The notes under the pieces: generated by a model | What the model was told of the DNA's origin: nothing | What the model saw: the letters and a program-made list of their open reading frames with translations, nothing else | Databases searched by the model: none | Program-made: the position numbers and the translations under genes | From: Paracoccus aurantiacus | GTDB taxonomy: Bacteria; Pseudomonadota; Alphaproteobacteria; Rhodobacterales; Rhodobacteraceae | DNA: 64,000 nt | Assembly: GCF_007993065.1 (NCBI RefSeq) | Contig: NZ_VOPL01000001.1 | Span: 806,001-870,000 of the forward strand | Direction of reading: 5' to 3' | Part shown: one piece after another, positions 9,754-18,344 of the stretch | Layout: each line of letters begins with the position of its first letter | How positions within the stretch are numbered: position 1 is the first letter of the stretch

Positions 9754-10197
9754 ATGAAGTCGCTGAAAAAACAGAGACGAATTCAGATCATTGTCGCCGC
9801 CACGCTCGCGCTGGTATTGGCGTCGGTGCTGATCGGCTATGGTTTCCGCGACGGCATCAACCTGTATCGCGCCCCTACCCAGGTTGCCGAGCAGATGCCC
9901 GCCCCCGACGAGGTCTTTCGTCTTGGCGGTTTGGTCGAGGAAGGCAGCCTGATGCGCGGCGCAGGCGAGACGATCAGCTTCACCGTGACCGACGGCGCTC
10001 ATTCGGTACCGGTCCGCTTCACCGGCGTCCTGCCAGACTTGTTCGAAGAGGGCCAGGGCATGATCGGCACGGGCCGGATGGAGGGCGACACTTTCGTCGC
10101 CAGCGAAATCCTTGCGAAACATGACGAGAACTACATGCCGAAAGAGGTGATCGACTCCCTCAAAGCGACGGGACGCTATGAGGACCCGAACAGCTGA
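9754..10197 (+). CDS. ccmE: Cytochrome c maturation haem chaperone CcmE
   Basis: CcmE binds haem covalently in the periplasm and hands it to CcmF. The 147-residue product has a basic N-terminus, one membrane anchor near residues 11-30, an OB-fold body, and the haem-attachment motif AKHDENYMP with His123 and Tyr127. Start is supported by GAGGAA eight bases upstream. It is 9 bases after murI. Its partners ccmF and ccmH are 5.5 kb away on the opposite strand. Confidence 0.96.
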   Translation: MKSLKKQRRIQIIVAATLALVLASVLIGYGFRDGINLYRAPTQVAEQMPAPDEVFRLGGLVEEGSLMRGAGETISFTVTDGAHSVPVRFTGVLPDLFEEGQGMIGTGRMEGDTFVASEILAKHDENYMPKEVIDSLKATGRYEDPNS

Positions 10198-10222
10198 GTC
10201 ATCGCCGGCAACGCACGTCTTC

Positions 10223-10237
10223 TTAACGGAAGGTTAA
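10223..10237. promoter_or_regulatory. CtrA-type box TTAA-N7-TTAA
   Basis: TTAA at 10223-10226 and TTAA at 10234-10237 are separated by exactly seven bases, matching the core of the alphaproteobacterial CtrA recognition sequence (TTAA-N7-TTAA). It sits in the 87-base gap between ccmE and the endolysin gene, about 48 bases before the endolysin start. A regulatory role is inferred from the match and the position. Confidence 0.55.
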
Positions 10238-10284
10238 TTCCCGAAGCGCAGTCTCGCCCCGTTTCAGAGATGAAGGGGGACGGG

Positions 10285-10896
10285 ATGAAATCCGTGGATG
10301 AGATCGCCACTGAAATCGTGGCGCGAGAGGGGGGATATGTGAATGACCCCGATGATCCGGGCGGGGCGACCAATTACGGCGTGACAATCGGCACCATGCA
10401 GCGGCTGGGTCTGGACCTGAACCGCGACGGGCGGGTTGACAACGCGGATGTGAAGGCGCTGACCCGTGCGCAGGCCGCTGGCATCTTCAAGGAACATTAT
10501 TTCAGACGACCGGGGATCGAACGCCTGCCGGCACCGCTGCACGCGACCGTCTTCGACATGTATGTGAATGCAGGCGCGAACGCGGTGAAAATCCTTCAGC
10601 GCATGGTCACGCGAATGGGCTTTGCGACCGGCGATGATGGCGTGATCGGCCCCAACACCGTTGCGGCCGTCACCGCTGCTGCGCAGGCCGCGCCCCAGCA
10701 CATCGTTGACGCCTACGGGATCGAGCGCCGGAACTACTATTACGCGATTGCCGATGCTCGGCCCGCCAGCCGCAAATACGCCCGGACCCGCGCTGGCGGC
10801 AAAGGCGGCTGGATCACGCGGGCCGAAGCTTTCATTGCGCCAAAATACCACCTTACCGCTGGCCAGCACCGCGAAAGGACCGCAAAATGGGCATGA
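10285..10896 (+). CDS. Peptidoglycan muramidase, glycosyl hydrolase family 108 (endolysin-like)
   Basis: A 203-residue protein whose N-terminus carries EGGYVNDPDDPGGATNYG beginning at residue 15. This is the signature of family 108 muramidases (the ZliS/secretion-activator family), with Glu15 the expected catalytic acid. The C-terminal part resembles the peptidoglycan-binding half of these proteins. No signal peptide is seen, so export would need a holin, and a holin gene overlaps its end. Start 10285 is preferred over the ATG at 10270 because AAGGGGGA sits just before it. A CtrA-type box lies upstream. The family occurs in phages, in gene transfer agents and as domesticated enzymes. Confidence 0.87.
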   Translation: MKSVDEIATEIVAREGGYVNDPDDPGGATNYGVTIGTMQRLGLDLNRDGRVDNADVKALTRAQAAGIFKEHYFRRPGIERLPAPLHATVFDMYVNAGANAVKILQRMVTRMGFATGDDGVIGPNTVAAVTAAAQAAPQHIVDAYGIERRNYYYAIADARPASRKYARTRAGGKGGWITRAEAFIAPKYHLTAGQHRERTAKWA

Positions 10897-11417
10897 TCGA
10901 CCGCTTTCTGGGCGTGGGGGCTGCTGCGCAGACAGTGTCCAATGCCGCTGCCAACGTCACCGAGATCTTCCGCGAGAATGCCACCCGCAAGATGGAGCTG
11001 GAAGAGGCCGCCTATGGTCATGCCATAACGCAGCTTTCAGCGGAATTCGGTGCCGCGCGGCGCGGCTGGTTCGACGACATCGTCAACGGCATGAACCGCC
11101 TGCCCCGTCCGCTGCTGACGCTGGGAACGATCGGGCTTTTTGTCTATGCGATGGTCGAGCCGATCGGCTTTTCGCAGCGAATGGCAGGGCTTCAGACGGT
11201 CCCGGAACCGCTCTGGTGGCTGCTCGGTGCGATTGTTTCGTTCTATTTCGGCGCACGAGAGGCACATTACTTCCGCAGCCGCAGCTTCCCGCAGCGGATC
11301 GAGCAGTCGGTCGTGCCGTTGCCCGAAACCGGGGCGCCAGAGCCGGTGCAGCAAAGCATTACATCCGGAAATTTCAGCGATAATGCTGCGTTGCAGGATT
11401 GGGCGGCAGGGCGTTAA
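10887..11417 (+). CDS. Holin family protein (3TM type)
   Basis: A 176-residue protein with an amphipathic N-terminal helix, a membrane segment at about residues 75-93 (LLTLGTIGLFVYAMVEPIG) and a second at about 107-124 (LWWLLGAIVSFYFGAREA). A soluble tail rich in Glu/Pro follows. The layout matches the 3TM holin family often paired with family 108 muramidases. It overlaps the endolysin gene by ten bases (10887-10896), so they are coupled. Holins form membrane lesions that let endolysin reach the cell wall. Function is inferred from layout and partner rather than from a sharp motif. Confidence 0.75.
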   Translation: MGMIDRFLGVGAAAQTVSNAAANVTEIFRENATRKMELEEAAYGHAITQLSAEFGAARRGWFDDIVNGMNRLPRPLLTLGTIGLFVYAMVEPIGFSQRMAGLQTVPEPLWWLLGAIVSFYFGAREAHYFRSRSFPQRIEQSVVPLPETGAPEPVQQSITSGNFSDNAALQDWAAGR

Positions 11418-11498
11418 CAGGGTTCCGCAACGTCACCCGAACGAGTTGCCATGTAATACATGCATATCGGGTATGTCGCTGCTGCAGCATGTTAACGC

Positions 11499-11527
11499 TT
11501 GATTGGACGGCACGCTGCACCTAAATC
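11499..11527 (+). promoter_or_regulatory. Candidate promoter of small RNA
   Basis: TTGATT (11499-11504) and TAAATC (11522-11527) are separated by 17 bases, an ideal sigma-70 spacing with a fair -35 and a weak -10. Transcription would start near 11534, about 80 bases before a strong terminator. Confidence 0.4.
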
Positions 11528-11533
11528 GGTCTG

Positions 11534-11616
11534 CGAAGGCGATGATCGAGGCAACTCTTATCTCCTTCACCTCCCTGTTGGACTTAGGCCGGGCTTCATG
11601 CCCGGCTTTTTTTTTT
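11534..11616 (+). ncRNA. Candidate small RNA with CU-rich anti-Shine-Dalgarno region
   Basis: The 298-base gap between the holin gene and purL contains a promoter-like pair, then about 50 bases including a pyrimidine-rich run (TCTCCTTCACCTCCC at 11561-11575), and then a textbook intrinsic terminator. No plausible coding frame with a ribosome site fits. CU-rich loops complementary to Shine-Dalgarno sequences are typical of alphaproteobacterial regulatory RNAs. The 5' end is predicted, and no named RNA family is claimed. It could instead be only the terminated tail of a holin transcript. Confidence 0.45.
11588..11616 (+). terminator. Strong intrinsic terminator
   Basis: GCCGGGC (11588-11594), loop TTCAT, GCCCGGC (11600-11606), then ten T residues (11607-11616). 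This is the best terminator in the window and insulates purL from upstream transcription. Confidence 0.9.
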
Positions 11617-11715
11617 GCCCTGCACACGCGCACCCGCCCCTTTCCCTTCAAGCGCTTGCGCCGTAAAAGGCGGCGGATCAACAAAGCGCGCCATATCACA
11701 GCTTGAGGGACGGCC

Positions 11716-13893
11716 ATGAACGAACCGGAGATCACCAAGGACCTGATCGCGGCGCATGGGCTGAAGCCCGACGAATATGAAAGCATCCTCGACATTATCG
11801 GGCGCGAGCCGAGTTTTACCGAACTCGGTATTTTCTCGGCCATGTGGAACGAGCATTGTTCCTATAAATCCTCGAAGAAATGGCTGCGCACCCTGCCGAC
11901 GAGCGGCCCGCAGGTCATCTGCGGGCCCGGCGAGAATGCGGGCGTCGTCGATATCGGCGATGGTCAGGCGGTGGTCTTCAAGATGGAGAGCCATAATCAC
12001 CCCTCCTATATCGAGCCGCATCAGGGTGCCGCGACCGGCGTCGGCGGCATTCTGCGCGATGTCTTCACCATGGGCGCGCGCCCGATTGCGGCGATGGATT
12101 CGCTCAGCTTCGGGCGGCCGGAGCACCCCAAGACCGCGCATCTGGTGAAAGGCGTGGTCGAGGGGATCGGTGCTTACGGCAATGCGTTCGGCGTGCCGAA
12201 TGTCGGCGGCGAGGTGCGTTTCCATCGCGCCTATGACGGCAATTGCCTTGTGAACGCCTTCGCGGCGGGTCTGGCCGATGCGGACAGGATTTTTTACTCG
12301 GCCGCCTCGGGGATCGGCATGCCGGTCGTCTATCTGGGTGCGAAAACGGGACGAGACGGCGTCGGCGGCGCGACTATGGCATCTGCCGAATTTGACGACA
12401 CGATCGAAGAAAAGCGCCCAACAGTTCAGGTTGGCGACCCCTTCACCGAAAAATGCCTGCTGGAAGCCTGTCTGGAACTGATGGCCACCGACAGCGTGAT
12501 CTCGATTCAGGATATGGGTGCGGCGGGCCTGACCTGTTCGGCCGTCGAAATGGGCGACAAGGGCGGGCTTGGCATTCAGCTGAACCTCGATCACGTGCCG
12601 CAGCGCGAGACGGATATGACGGCGTATGAGATGATGCTGTCGGAATCCCAGGAACGCATGCTGATGGTCCTGAAGCCCGAGAAAGAGGCCGAGGCGCGGG
12701 CGATCTTCGAGAAATGGGATCTCGATTTTGCGGTCGTGGGCGAGACGATTGCCGAGGATCGCTTCCTGATCCTGCATGGCAACGAGGTCATGGCCGACCT
12801 GCCGCTGTCAAAGCTGTCATCCAGCGCCCCGGAATATGATCGCCCCTGGGTCGAAACGCCGCCGGCGGAGCCGCTGCCCGATCTGCCCGCGATCACGCCC
12901 ATAAAGGCGCTGCGTGCGCTGATCGGCAGCCCGAACTATGGCCACAAGGCGTGGGTCTGGGAACAGTACGATACGCAGGTCGGCGCGGATACCGTGCGCC
13001 GTCCGGGCCTTGGTGCGGGCGTCGTGCGCGTGCACGGCACCGACAAGGCGCTTGCCTTCACCAGCGACGTGACGCCGCGCTATGTCAAGGCAAACCCGTT
13101 TGAGGGCGGCAAGCAGGCCGTCGCCGAAGCCTATCGCAACCTGACCGCCTGTGGCGCGCTGCCACTGGCGACGACCGACAACCTGAATTTCGGCAATCCC
13201 GAAAAGCCCGAGATCATGGGCCAGTTCGTGGGCGCGATCAAAGGGATCGGAGAGGCGGTTGCGGCGCTGGATATGCCCATCGTGTCGGGCAATGTCTCGC
13301 TTTACAACGAAACCGACGGTCAGGGCATTCTGCCGACGCCGACCATCGGCGCCGTGGGCCTGCTGGAAAATCTGAACGACCTGATCGCCGGCCGGCCCGA
13401 GGACGGGGACGTGGCGATCCTGATCGGCGAAACCGCAGGTCATCTGGGCCAGTCCGCACTGGCTGCCGAGGCTTTCGGGATCGAGGCAGGCGACGCGCCC
13501 CATGTCGATCTGGCCGTTGAAAAGCAGAACGGCGAATTCCTGCGGGCCAATCGCGCCCATCTGCGCGCGGCGACCGATCTGTCGGACGGGGGCCTTGCAC
13601 TGGCGGCATTCGAAATGGCCGAGGGCGCGGGCATCGGCATCCGCCTGCAAAGCGATGATATCGCCCAGCTTTATGGCGAGGATCAGGCCCGTTATCTGGT
13701 GGCCTGCGACGCATCCGGGGCCGAGGCGCTGCTGAAAGCCGCTGAAAAGGCGGGCGTTCCGGCGGTCGAGGTCGGCCAGTTCGGTGGCATGGCTGTCCAG
13801 ATGGGGGGCGATGCCGGCGATCTGGCGGAGCTGTCGCAGCTTTACCGCAGCGCCTTCTCGGACGCGATCCACGGCGAGGAACCGCTTGGCTGA
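11716..13893 (+). CDS. purL: Phosphoribosylformylglycinamidine synthase subunit PurL
   Basis: PurL is the ATP-dependent synthetase of the FGAM step of purine synthesis. In the small-PurL system it works with PurS and the glutaminase PurQ. The 725-residue length and the absence of a glutaminase domain fit this type. Near the N-terminus is [12 protein letters not shown] (about residues 43-54), followed by two repeated AIRS-type halves with Gly-rich nucleotide loops (e.g. [10 protein letters not shown]). GAGGGA precedes the ATG at 11716. purS and purQ are not next to it; purD lies 50 kb away. Confidence 0.96.
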   Translation: MNEPEITKDLIAAHGLKPDEYESILDIIGREPSFTELGIFSAMWNEHCSYKSSKKWLRTLPTSGPQVICGPGENAGVVDIGDGQAVVFKMESHNHPSYIEPHQGAATGVGGILRDVFTMGARPIAAMDSLSFGRPEHPKTAHLVKGVVEGIGAYGNAFGVPNVGGEVRFHRAYDGNCLVNAFAAGLADADRIFYSAASGIGMPVVYLGAKTGRDGVGGATMASAEFDDTIEEKRPTVQVGDPFTEKCLLEACLELMATDSVISIQDMGAAGLTCSAVEMGDKGGLGIQLNLDHVPQRETDMTAYEMMLSESQERMLMVLKPEKEAEARAIFEKWDLDFAVVGETIAEDRFLILHGNEVMADLPLSKLSSSAPEYDRPWVETPPAEPLPDLPAITPIKALRALIGSPNYGHKAWVWEQYDTQVGADTVRRPGLGAGVVRVHGTDKALAFTSDVTPRYVKANPFEGGKQAVAEAYRNLTACGALPLATTDNLNFGNPEKPEIMGQFVGAIKGIGEAVAALDMPIVSGNVSLYNETDGQGILPTPTIGAVGLLENLNDLIAGRPEDGDVAILIGETAGHLGQSALAAEAFGIEAGDAPHVDLAVEKQNGEFLRANRAHLRAATDLSDGGLALAAFEMAEGAGIGIRLQSDDIAQLYGEDQARYLVACDASGAEALLKAAEKAGVPAVEVGQFGGMAVQMGGDAGDLAELSQLYRSAFSDAIHGEEPLG

Positions 13894-13950
13894 GACTTGA
13901 GAAACCGGGTTTCGCGCCCTAGATTATAGGGGTGCAACGAAGGTGAACTC

Positions 13951-14331
13951 ATGTTCTCGATCCCCGGACAGGCCCCGGTCACGATTACCCCGGCGGCGGA
14001 ACGCCAGATCTCCCGGCTGATGACCGGCAAGGACGCTTTCGGCCTGAAGATCGGGCTGAAGAAGGGCGGCTGCGCGGGGATGGAATACACCATGGACATG
14101 GTTGCCGAAGCCGACCGCGCCGATGAGGTCATCGAACAAAACGGCGCGCGCGTGCTGATCGCGCCGACCGCACAGATGTTCCTGTTCGGCACCGAGATAG
14201 ATTACGAAACCGGGCTGCTGGAATCAGGCTTCAAGTTCCGCAATCCGAACGTGACCGATGCCTGCGGCTGCGGGGAATCGGTGTCGTTCAAGCTGGATCA
14301 CGAGACCGGCGAAACCGTTCCCGAGGCTTGA
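13951..14331 (+). CDS. Iron-sulfur assembly protein, HesB/IscA/SufA family
   Basis: A-type carriers deliver Fe-S clusters to target proteins. The 126-residue product has the three conserved cysteines: Cys41 in KKGGCAGM, and Cys105 and Cys107 in DACGCGES. It is 57 bases downstream of purL. No suf or isc gene is adjacent, so whether it acts as SufA, IscA or ErpA cannot be told from context. The annotation is firm at family level. Confidence 0.9.
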   Translation: MFSIPGQAPVTITPAAERQISRLMTGKDAFGLKIGLKKGGCAGMEYTMDMVAEADRADEVIEQNGARVLIAPTAQMFLFGTEIDYETGLLESGFKFRNPNVTDACGCGESVSFKLDHETGETVPEA

Positions 14332-14381
14332 AGGCCGGGCCATCGCGCCCTATCCCTGCTGTTCAGCAACAGGAGGATCAG

Positions 14382-15116
14382 ATGGCCCCGAAAAAACTCG
14401 CCGCCGGAAACTGGAAAATGAACGGGCTCACCGCCTCGCTGGCCGAGCTTGATGCAATCGCTGCACGCGAAAATGGCTGCGATGTGCTGATCTGCCCGCC
14501 CGCGACGCTGATAACGGCTGCGGTTGCCCATTCAGGCGAAGTCGCGATCGGCGGGCAGGACTGCCATGCGGCGGAATCCGGCGCGCATACCGGCGATGTT
14601 TCGGCGGCAATGCTGCGCGATGCGGGGGCAAGCCACGTCATCCTTGGCCATTCGGAACGCCGCACCGATCATGGCGAGACGGACGGTCAGGTTGCACAAA
14701 AGGCCATTGCCGCGCATGAGGCCGGTCTGGTCACGGTGATCTGCATCGGCGAGACCGAGGCGCAGCGCGATGGGGGCCAGACGCTTGACGTCATCGCAAC
14801 GCAGCTTGCCGGGTCAGTTCCCGATTGCGCGACGGCGGCGAATACCGTGATCGCCTATGAACCCGTCTGGGCCATCGGAACCGGCCGCACCCCCACCAAC
14901 GATCAGATTGCAGAGGTCCATGCCCTGATCCGCGAAACGCTTGCCGCGCGTTTCAGCGACGGTAATGATGTCACGCTTCTTTACGGGGGCAGCGTGAAGC
15001 CGGGCAATGCCGGCGAGATCTTCGACATTCCCCATGTGAACGGCGCGCTTGTCGGCGGCGCCAGCTTGAAGGCGGGCGATTTCGGCCCGATCATCGATGC
15101 TCTGGCGGCGGCGTAA
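14382..15116 (+). CDS. tpiA: Triosephosphate isomerase
   Basis: TpiA interconverts dihydroxyacetone phosphate and glyceraldehyde 3-phosphate in glycolysis and gluconeogenesis. The start at 14382 follows AGGAGG by six bases; an earlier in-frame codon at 14328 would add 18 non-conserved residues. The 244-residue protein has AGNWKMNG (Asn10, Lys12), the electrophile His90 in LGHSER and the catalytic Glu160 in [16 protein letters not shown] and GALVGGAS near the end bind the phosphate. All catalytic residues are intact. Confidence 0.96.
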   Translation: MAPKKLAAGNWKMNGLTASLAELDAIAARENGCDVLICPPATLITAAVAHSGEVAIGGQDCHAAESGAHTGDVSAAMLRDAGASHVILGHSERRTDHGETDGQVAQKAIAAHEAGLVTVICIGETEAQRDGGQTLDVIATQLAGSVPDCATAANTVIAYEPVWAIGTGRTPTNDQIAEVHALIRETLAARFSDGNDVTLLYGGSVKPGNAGEIFDIPHVNGALVGGASLKAGDFGPIIDALAAA

Positions 15117-15123
15117 ACCCGGC

Positions 15124-16191
15124 ATGACCCTGACCAAGGACATCGTGACCGACGCCCTGCGCGGCATCGCAACGCCCGGCGGCGGCAATCTGATCGACGC
15201 CGGGATCGCGCGGGCGATTACGCTCGATCCGGGTGGTGAAGTGCGTTTCGTCATGGAAATCGACCCCGCCGATGCGCGTGTGATGGAAGGCGTGCTGGCC
15301 GAGGCAGAGGCCGCGATCCGCGCCCTGCCCGGTGTCACCAAAGTGTCGGGCGTCCTGACCGCGCATAGCGACAAGGCGCCGCCGGACCTGAAGCCGAAGG
15401 CCGCCAGCAAGAACCCCAATGCGCCGGAACGCGTGCCCGGCGTCAAGAATGTGATCGCAATTGCCTCGGGGAAAGGTGGCGTCGGCAAATCGACGGTGGC
15501 GGCGAACCTCGCGGCGGCGCTGGCGGCGGAAGGCCGCAAGGTCGGGCTGCTGGATGCCGATGTCTATGGCCCAAGTCAGCCGCGGATGATGGGCGTCTCG
15601 GGACGACCGGCCAGCCCCGACGGCAAGTCGATCATCCCGCTGGAAGGTCATGGCGTGAAGCTCATGTCGCTCGGCCTGCTGACCCGCGAGGACGAGGCGA
15701 TCATCTGGCGCGGCCCGATGCTGATGGGCGCGTTGCAGCAGATGTTGTTTCAGGTGCAGTGGGGCGAACTCGATTGCCTGCTGATCGACCTTCCACCCGG
15801 AACCGGCGACGTTCAGCTTTCGCTGTCGCAGAAGGCGCATGTGGACGGGGCAATCGTCGTCTCGACCCCGCAGGACGTGGCCCTTCTGGATGCCCGCAAG
15901 GGCATCGACATGTTCACCCGACTGAACGTTCCGCTGTTGGGGCTGATCGAAAACATGGCCGTTCACGTCTGCACAAATTGCGGACATGAGGAACATATCT
16001 TCGGTCATGGCGGCGTCTCGGCCGAGGCGCAGAAGCTGGGCGTTCCGGTTCTGGCGGAGCTGCCGCTGGAACTCGATGTGCGGGTTTCCGGCGATAGCGG
16101 GGTGCCGGTCGTGGCAAGCCATCCCGACAGCGCAGCCTCGCAAGCCTTTGTCAGATTGGCGCGCGGTCTGGTTCAGGCCGGCATCGCATGA
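15124..16191 (+). CDS. Mrp/NBP35/ApbC-type ATP-binding Fe-S carrier
   Basis: This P-loop ATPase carries and transfers Fe-S clusters. It has an N-terminal MIP18-like domain (residues 1-80), a Pro/Lys-rich linker, then the deviant Walker A ASGKGGVGKST at about 114-124 and a CTNC pair at about 282-285 that would bridge the cluster in the dimer. The ATG at 15124 gives 355 residues and begins right after tpiA. A longer frame from 15097 would overlap tpiA and lacks support. The stop overlaps the mobA start (ATGA at 16188). Confidence 0.92.
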   Translation: MTLTKDIVTDALRGIATPGGGNLIDAGIARAITLDPGGEVRFVMEIDPADARVMEGVLAEAEAAIRALPGVTKVSGVLTAHSDKAPPDLKPKAASKNPNAPERVPGVKNVIAIASGKGGVGKSTVAANLAAALAAEGRKVGLLDADVYGPSQPRMMGVSGRPASPDGKSIIPLEGHGVKLMSLGLLTREDEAIIWRGPMLMGALQQMLFQVQWGELDCLLIDLPPGTGDVQLSLSQKAHVDGAIVVSTPQDVALLDARKGIDMFTRLNVPLLGLIENMAVHVCTNCGHEEHIFGHGGVSAEAQKLGVPVLAELPLELDVRVSGDSGVPVVASHPDSAASQAFVRLARGLVQAGIA

Positions 16192-16787
16192 TCGCGCCGC
16201 CGCCCGCCGTCATTCTGGCCGGAGGACGCGCCAGACGGATGGGCGGCGGCGACAAGGTGCTGCTGGATCTTTGCGGCAAACCTCTGCTGGCGCATGTGAT
16301 CGACCGGATGCAGCCCCAATGCGGCGAAATGGCGATCAGCGCAAATGGCGATGCCACGCGCTTTGCCGCCTTCGGTCTTCCGGTTCTGCCCGATGCGGTC
16401 CCGGACTTTCCCGGTCCGCTTGCAGGTATTCTGGCCGGGATGGAATGGGCGGCGGCGCGTGGGGCGAAGGTCGTGATCTCTGTCGCCGGCGATACGCCAT
16501 TTCTGCCCGCAACGCTGATTCAGGCGCTTGCCGAGGTTGCCGGCCCGGACGGCCTGGCCCTTGCGGCCGAACGTGTCGGCGAAAACACAAGAACGCATCC
16601 TGTCATCGGCCAATGGCCGGTTTCGCTGCGACATCCGCTGCACGAGGCGCTTTTGCGCGGCGAGCGCAAGATAATGCCGTTCGCGCAGGCTCATGGCGCA
16701 AGGACAACGCTGTTCGATGCCGATGACACCGCATTTCTCAACATCAATACGCCGCAGGATCTTTCGCGCGCCGTGTCCGCCAGGTAA
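16188..16787 (+). CDS. mobA: Molybdenum cofactor guanylyltransferase
   Basis: MobA adds GMP to molybdopterin to make the bis-MGD cofactor of DMSO reductase-family enzymes. The 199-residue product has the nucleotide-binding signature LAGGRARRMGGGDK at residues 10-23, a GDTPF metal-binding motif in the middle, and NINTPQDL near the C-terminus, as in other MobA proteins. It overlaps the Mrp stop by four bases, so the two are coupled. No other molybdenum cofactor gene is in the window. Confidence 0.92.
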   Translation: MIAPPPAVILAGGRARRMGGGDKVLLDLCGKPLLAHVIDRMQPQCGEMAISANGDATRFAAFGLPVLPDAVPDFPGPLAGILAGMEWAAARGAKVVISVAGDTPFLPATLIQALAEVAGPDGLALAAERVGENTRTHPVIGQWPVSLRHPLHEALLRGERKIMPFAQAHGARTTLFDADDTAFLNINTPQDLSRAVSAR

Positions 16788-16814
16788 CGGTCGCGTCACG
16801 GCAACGATCTTCCC

Positions 16815-16842
16815 TTGCACAACGGCGCAGAATCGCTATGTT
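16815..16842 (+). promoter_or_regulatory. Candidate promoter for rpmF-plsX-fabH
   Basis: TTGCAC (16815-16820) and TATGTT (16837-16842) with a 16-base spacer lie in the 204-base gap between mobA and rpmF. This would give a leader of about 140 bases. Other weak -35/-10 pairs exist nearer rpmF, so the assignment is tentative. Confidence 0.35.
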
Positions 16843-16991
16843 CCGGCGTTCACGGGCCGCGCGCTCGGGCCAATCCAATCCGGTCAGGTTTTCACTTGCT
16901 TCCGGCACGGTTGTCGCCTATTGCCGCGGCTCCGATACATTTTTACACCGGCCCCGCATGGATTGCGCGGCCCCTGACCCGAGGTTGAGAC

Positions 16992-17198
16992 ATGGCTGTC
17001 CCTCAGAATCGCGTGACCCGTTCCAAGCGCAACATGCGTCGTGCGCATGATGCACTGTCGGCGGCGAACCCGAATGAATGCCCCTCCTGCGGCGAGCTGA
17101 AGCGCCCGCATCACGTCTGCCCGTCCTGCGGCCACTATGCCGACCGCGAGATCGTGGCCCAGTCGACCGAGATCGACCTGGACGACGACGCGGCCTGA
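16992..17198 (+). CDS. rpmF: 50S ribosomal protein L32
   Basis: The 68-residue L32 begins [20 protein letters not shown] and carries two CPSCG pairs (about residues 31-35 and 44-48) for a zinc site. GAGGT sits before the ATG. It is followed after 21 bases by plsX and then fabH, the widespread rpmF-plsX-fabH group that links ribosome and fatty acid synthesis. The DUF177 (YceD) gene that often precedes rpmF is absent here; mobA is upstream instead. Confidence 0.97.
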   Translation: MAVPQNRVTRSKRNMRRAHDALSAANPNECPSCGELKRPHHVCPSCGHYADREIVAQSTEIDLDDDAA

Positions 17199-17219
17199 TC
17201 GGCTGGCTGAGAAGGCTGC

Positions 17220-18344
17220 ATGACGCAGACGGCGGACAATGATACACCACGCCGCCCCTCGACAGGGGGCAGCGTGGTCATTTCCGTTGATGCGATGGGT
17301 GGCGATCACGGTCCTGCGGCAATCGTCGCCGGCATCGCGCAAAGCGCCGAAAAGAACCCCGACATCCGCTTCGTGGTCCACGGCCCGAAGGATGAGCTCA
17401 CGCGCTTGATCGCGAAGAAGCGTGGCCTTTCCGAACGCTGCGAGATCCGCGATGCGGCAGGCGTCGTCACCATGAACGACAAGCCGGGTCAGGTGATCCG
17501 TAACGCGCAGGGAACGTCGATGTGGTCGGCGGTCGATTCCGTGCGCGCGGGCGAGGCGTCGGTCGCGGTGTCCTGCGGCAATACAGGCGCGCTCATGGCG
17601 CTGTCGATGATCCGCCTGCGCAAGCTGCCCGGCGTCAACCGCCCCGCCATCGCCTGCCTTTGGCCTTCGCGCAATCCGCAGGGCTTCAACGTCATGCTGG
17701 ATTGTGGCGCCGACATCCGCGCCGACGCGCCGGACCTGCTGCAATATGCCCTGATGGGCGCGTCCTATGCGCGAAACGGTCTTGGCGTCGAACGGCCGCG
17801 TGTCGGCCTGCTGAATGTCGGCACCGAGGAGCACAAGGGCCGGGCCGAGTTGAAGCAGGCGAATGAACTCATCGCCGACGCGCAGCAGACTGGCGGCTTC
17901 GACTATGTCGGCTTTGTCGAAGGCGGCGATCTGCCTTCGGACAAGACCGACGTGATCGTGACGGATGGCTTTACCGGCAATATCGCGCTGAAAACCGGCG
18001 AGGGAACCGCGAAGCTGGTCGGCGATTTCCTGAAAGAAGCGTTTGCCAAGTCGATTCTGTCGAAATTCGCTGCGGTTCTGGCGCTGACCTCGCTGAAGCG
18101 ACTGCAGAAGCGTATCGACCCGCGCCGGGTCAATGGCGGGGTATTTCTGGGGCTGAATGGCATGGTCGTCAAATCTCATGGCTCTGCCGATTCAACCGGG
18201 GTTTCTGCGGCGATAAAGCTGGCCTTCCAGCTTGCCCAGTCGGGCTTTCAGGACCGCCTTGCCGCCCGCGTGGCCGAGGCTGCCGCCAATGTCGAGGAAG
18301 CGCATGCGCTGAATGCCTCGTCCACCGATGGGGCCCTGTCGTGA
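17220..18344 (+). CDS. plsX: Phosphate acyltransferase PlsX
   Basis: PlsX converts acyl-ACP and phosphate to acyl-phosphate, the donor for PlsY in phospholipid synthesis. It is a peripheral membrane enzyme. The 374-residue product has SVDAMGGDHGP near residue 22 and SCGNTGALMALSMI near 118, both family signatures, and normal length. About 20 N-terminal residues before the conserved start look like a lineage extension. Its stop overlaps the fabH start (GTGA at 18341-18344). Confidence 0.96.
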   Translation: MTQTADNDTPRRPSTGGSVVISVDAMGGDHGPAAIVAGIAQSAEKNPDIRFVVHGPKDELTRLIAKKRGLSERCEIRDAAGVVTMNDKPGQVIRNAQGTSMWSAVDSVRAGEASVAVSCGNTGALMALSMIRLRKLPGVNRPAIACLWPSRNPQGFNVMLDCGADIRADAPDLLQYALMGASYARNGLGVERPRVGLLNVGTEEHKGRAELKQANELIADAQQTGGFDYVGFVEGGDLPSDKTDVIVTDGFTGNIALKTGEGTAKLVGDFLKEAFAKSILSKFAAVLALTSLKRLQKRIDPRRVNGGVFLGLNGMVVKSHGSADSTGVSAAIKLAFQLAQSGFQDRLAARVAEAAANVEEAHALNASSTDGALS

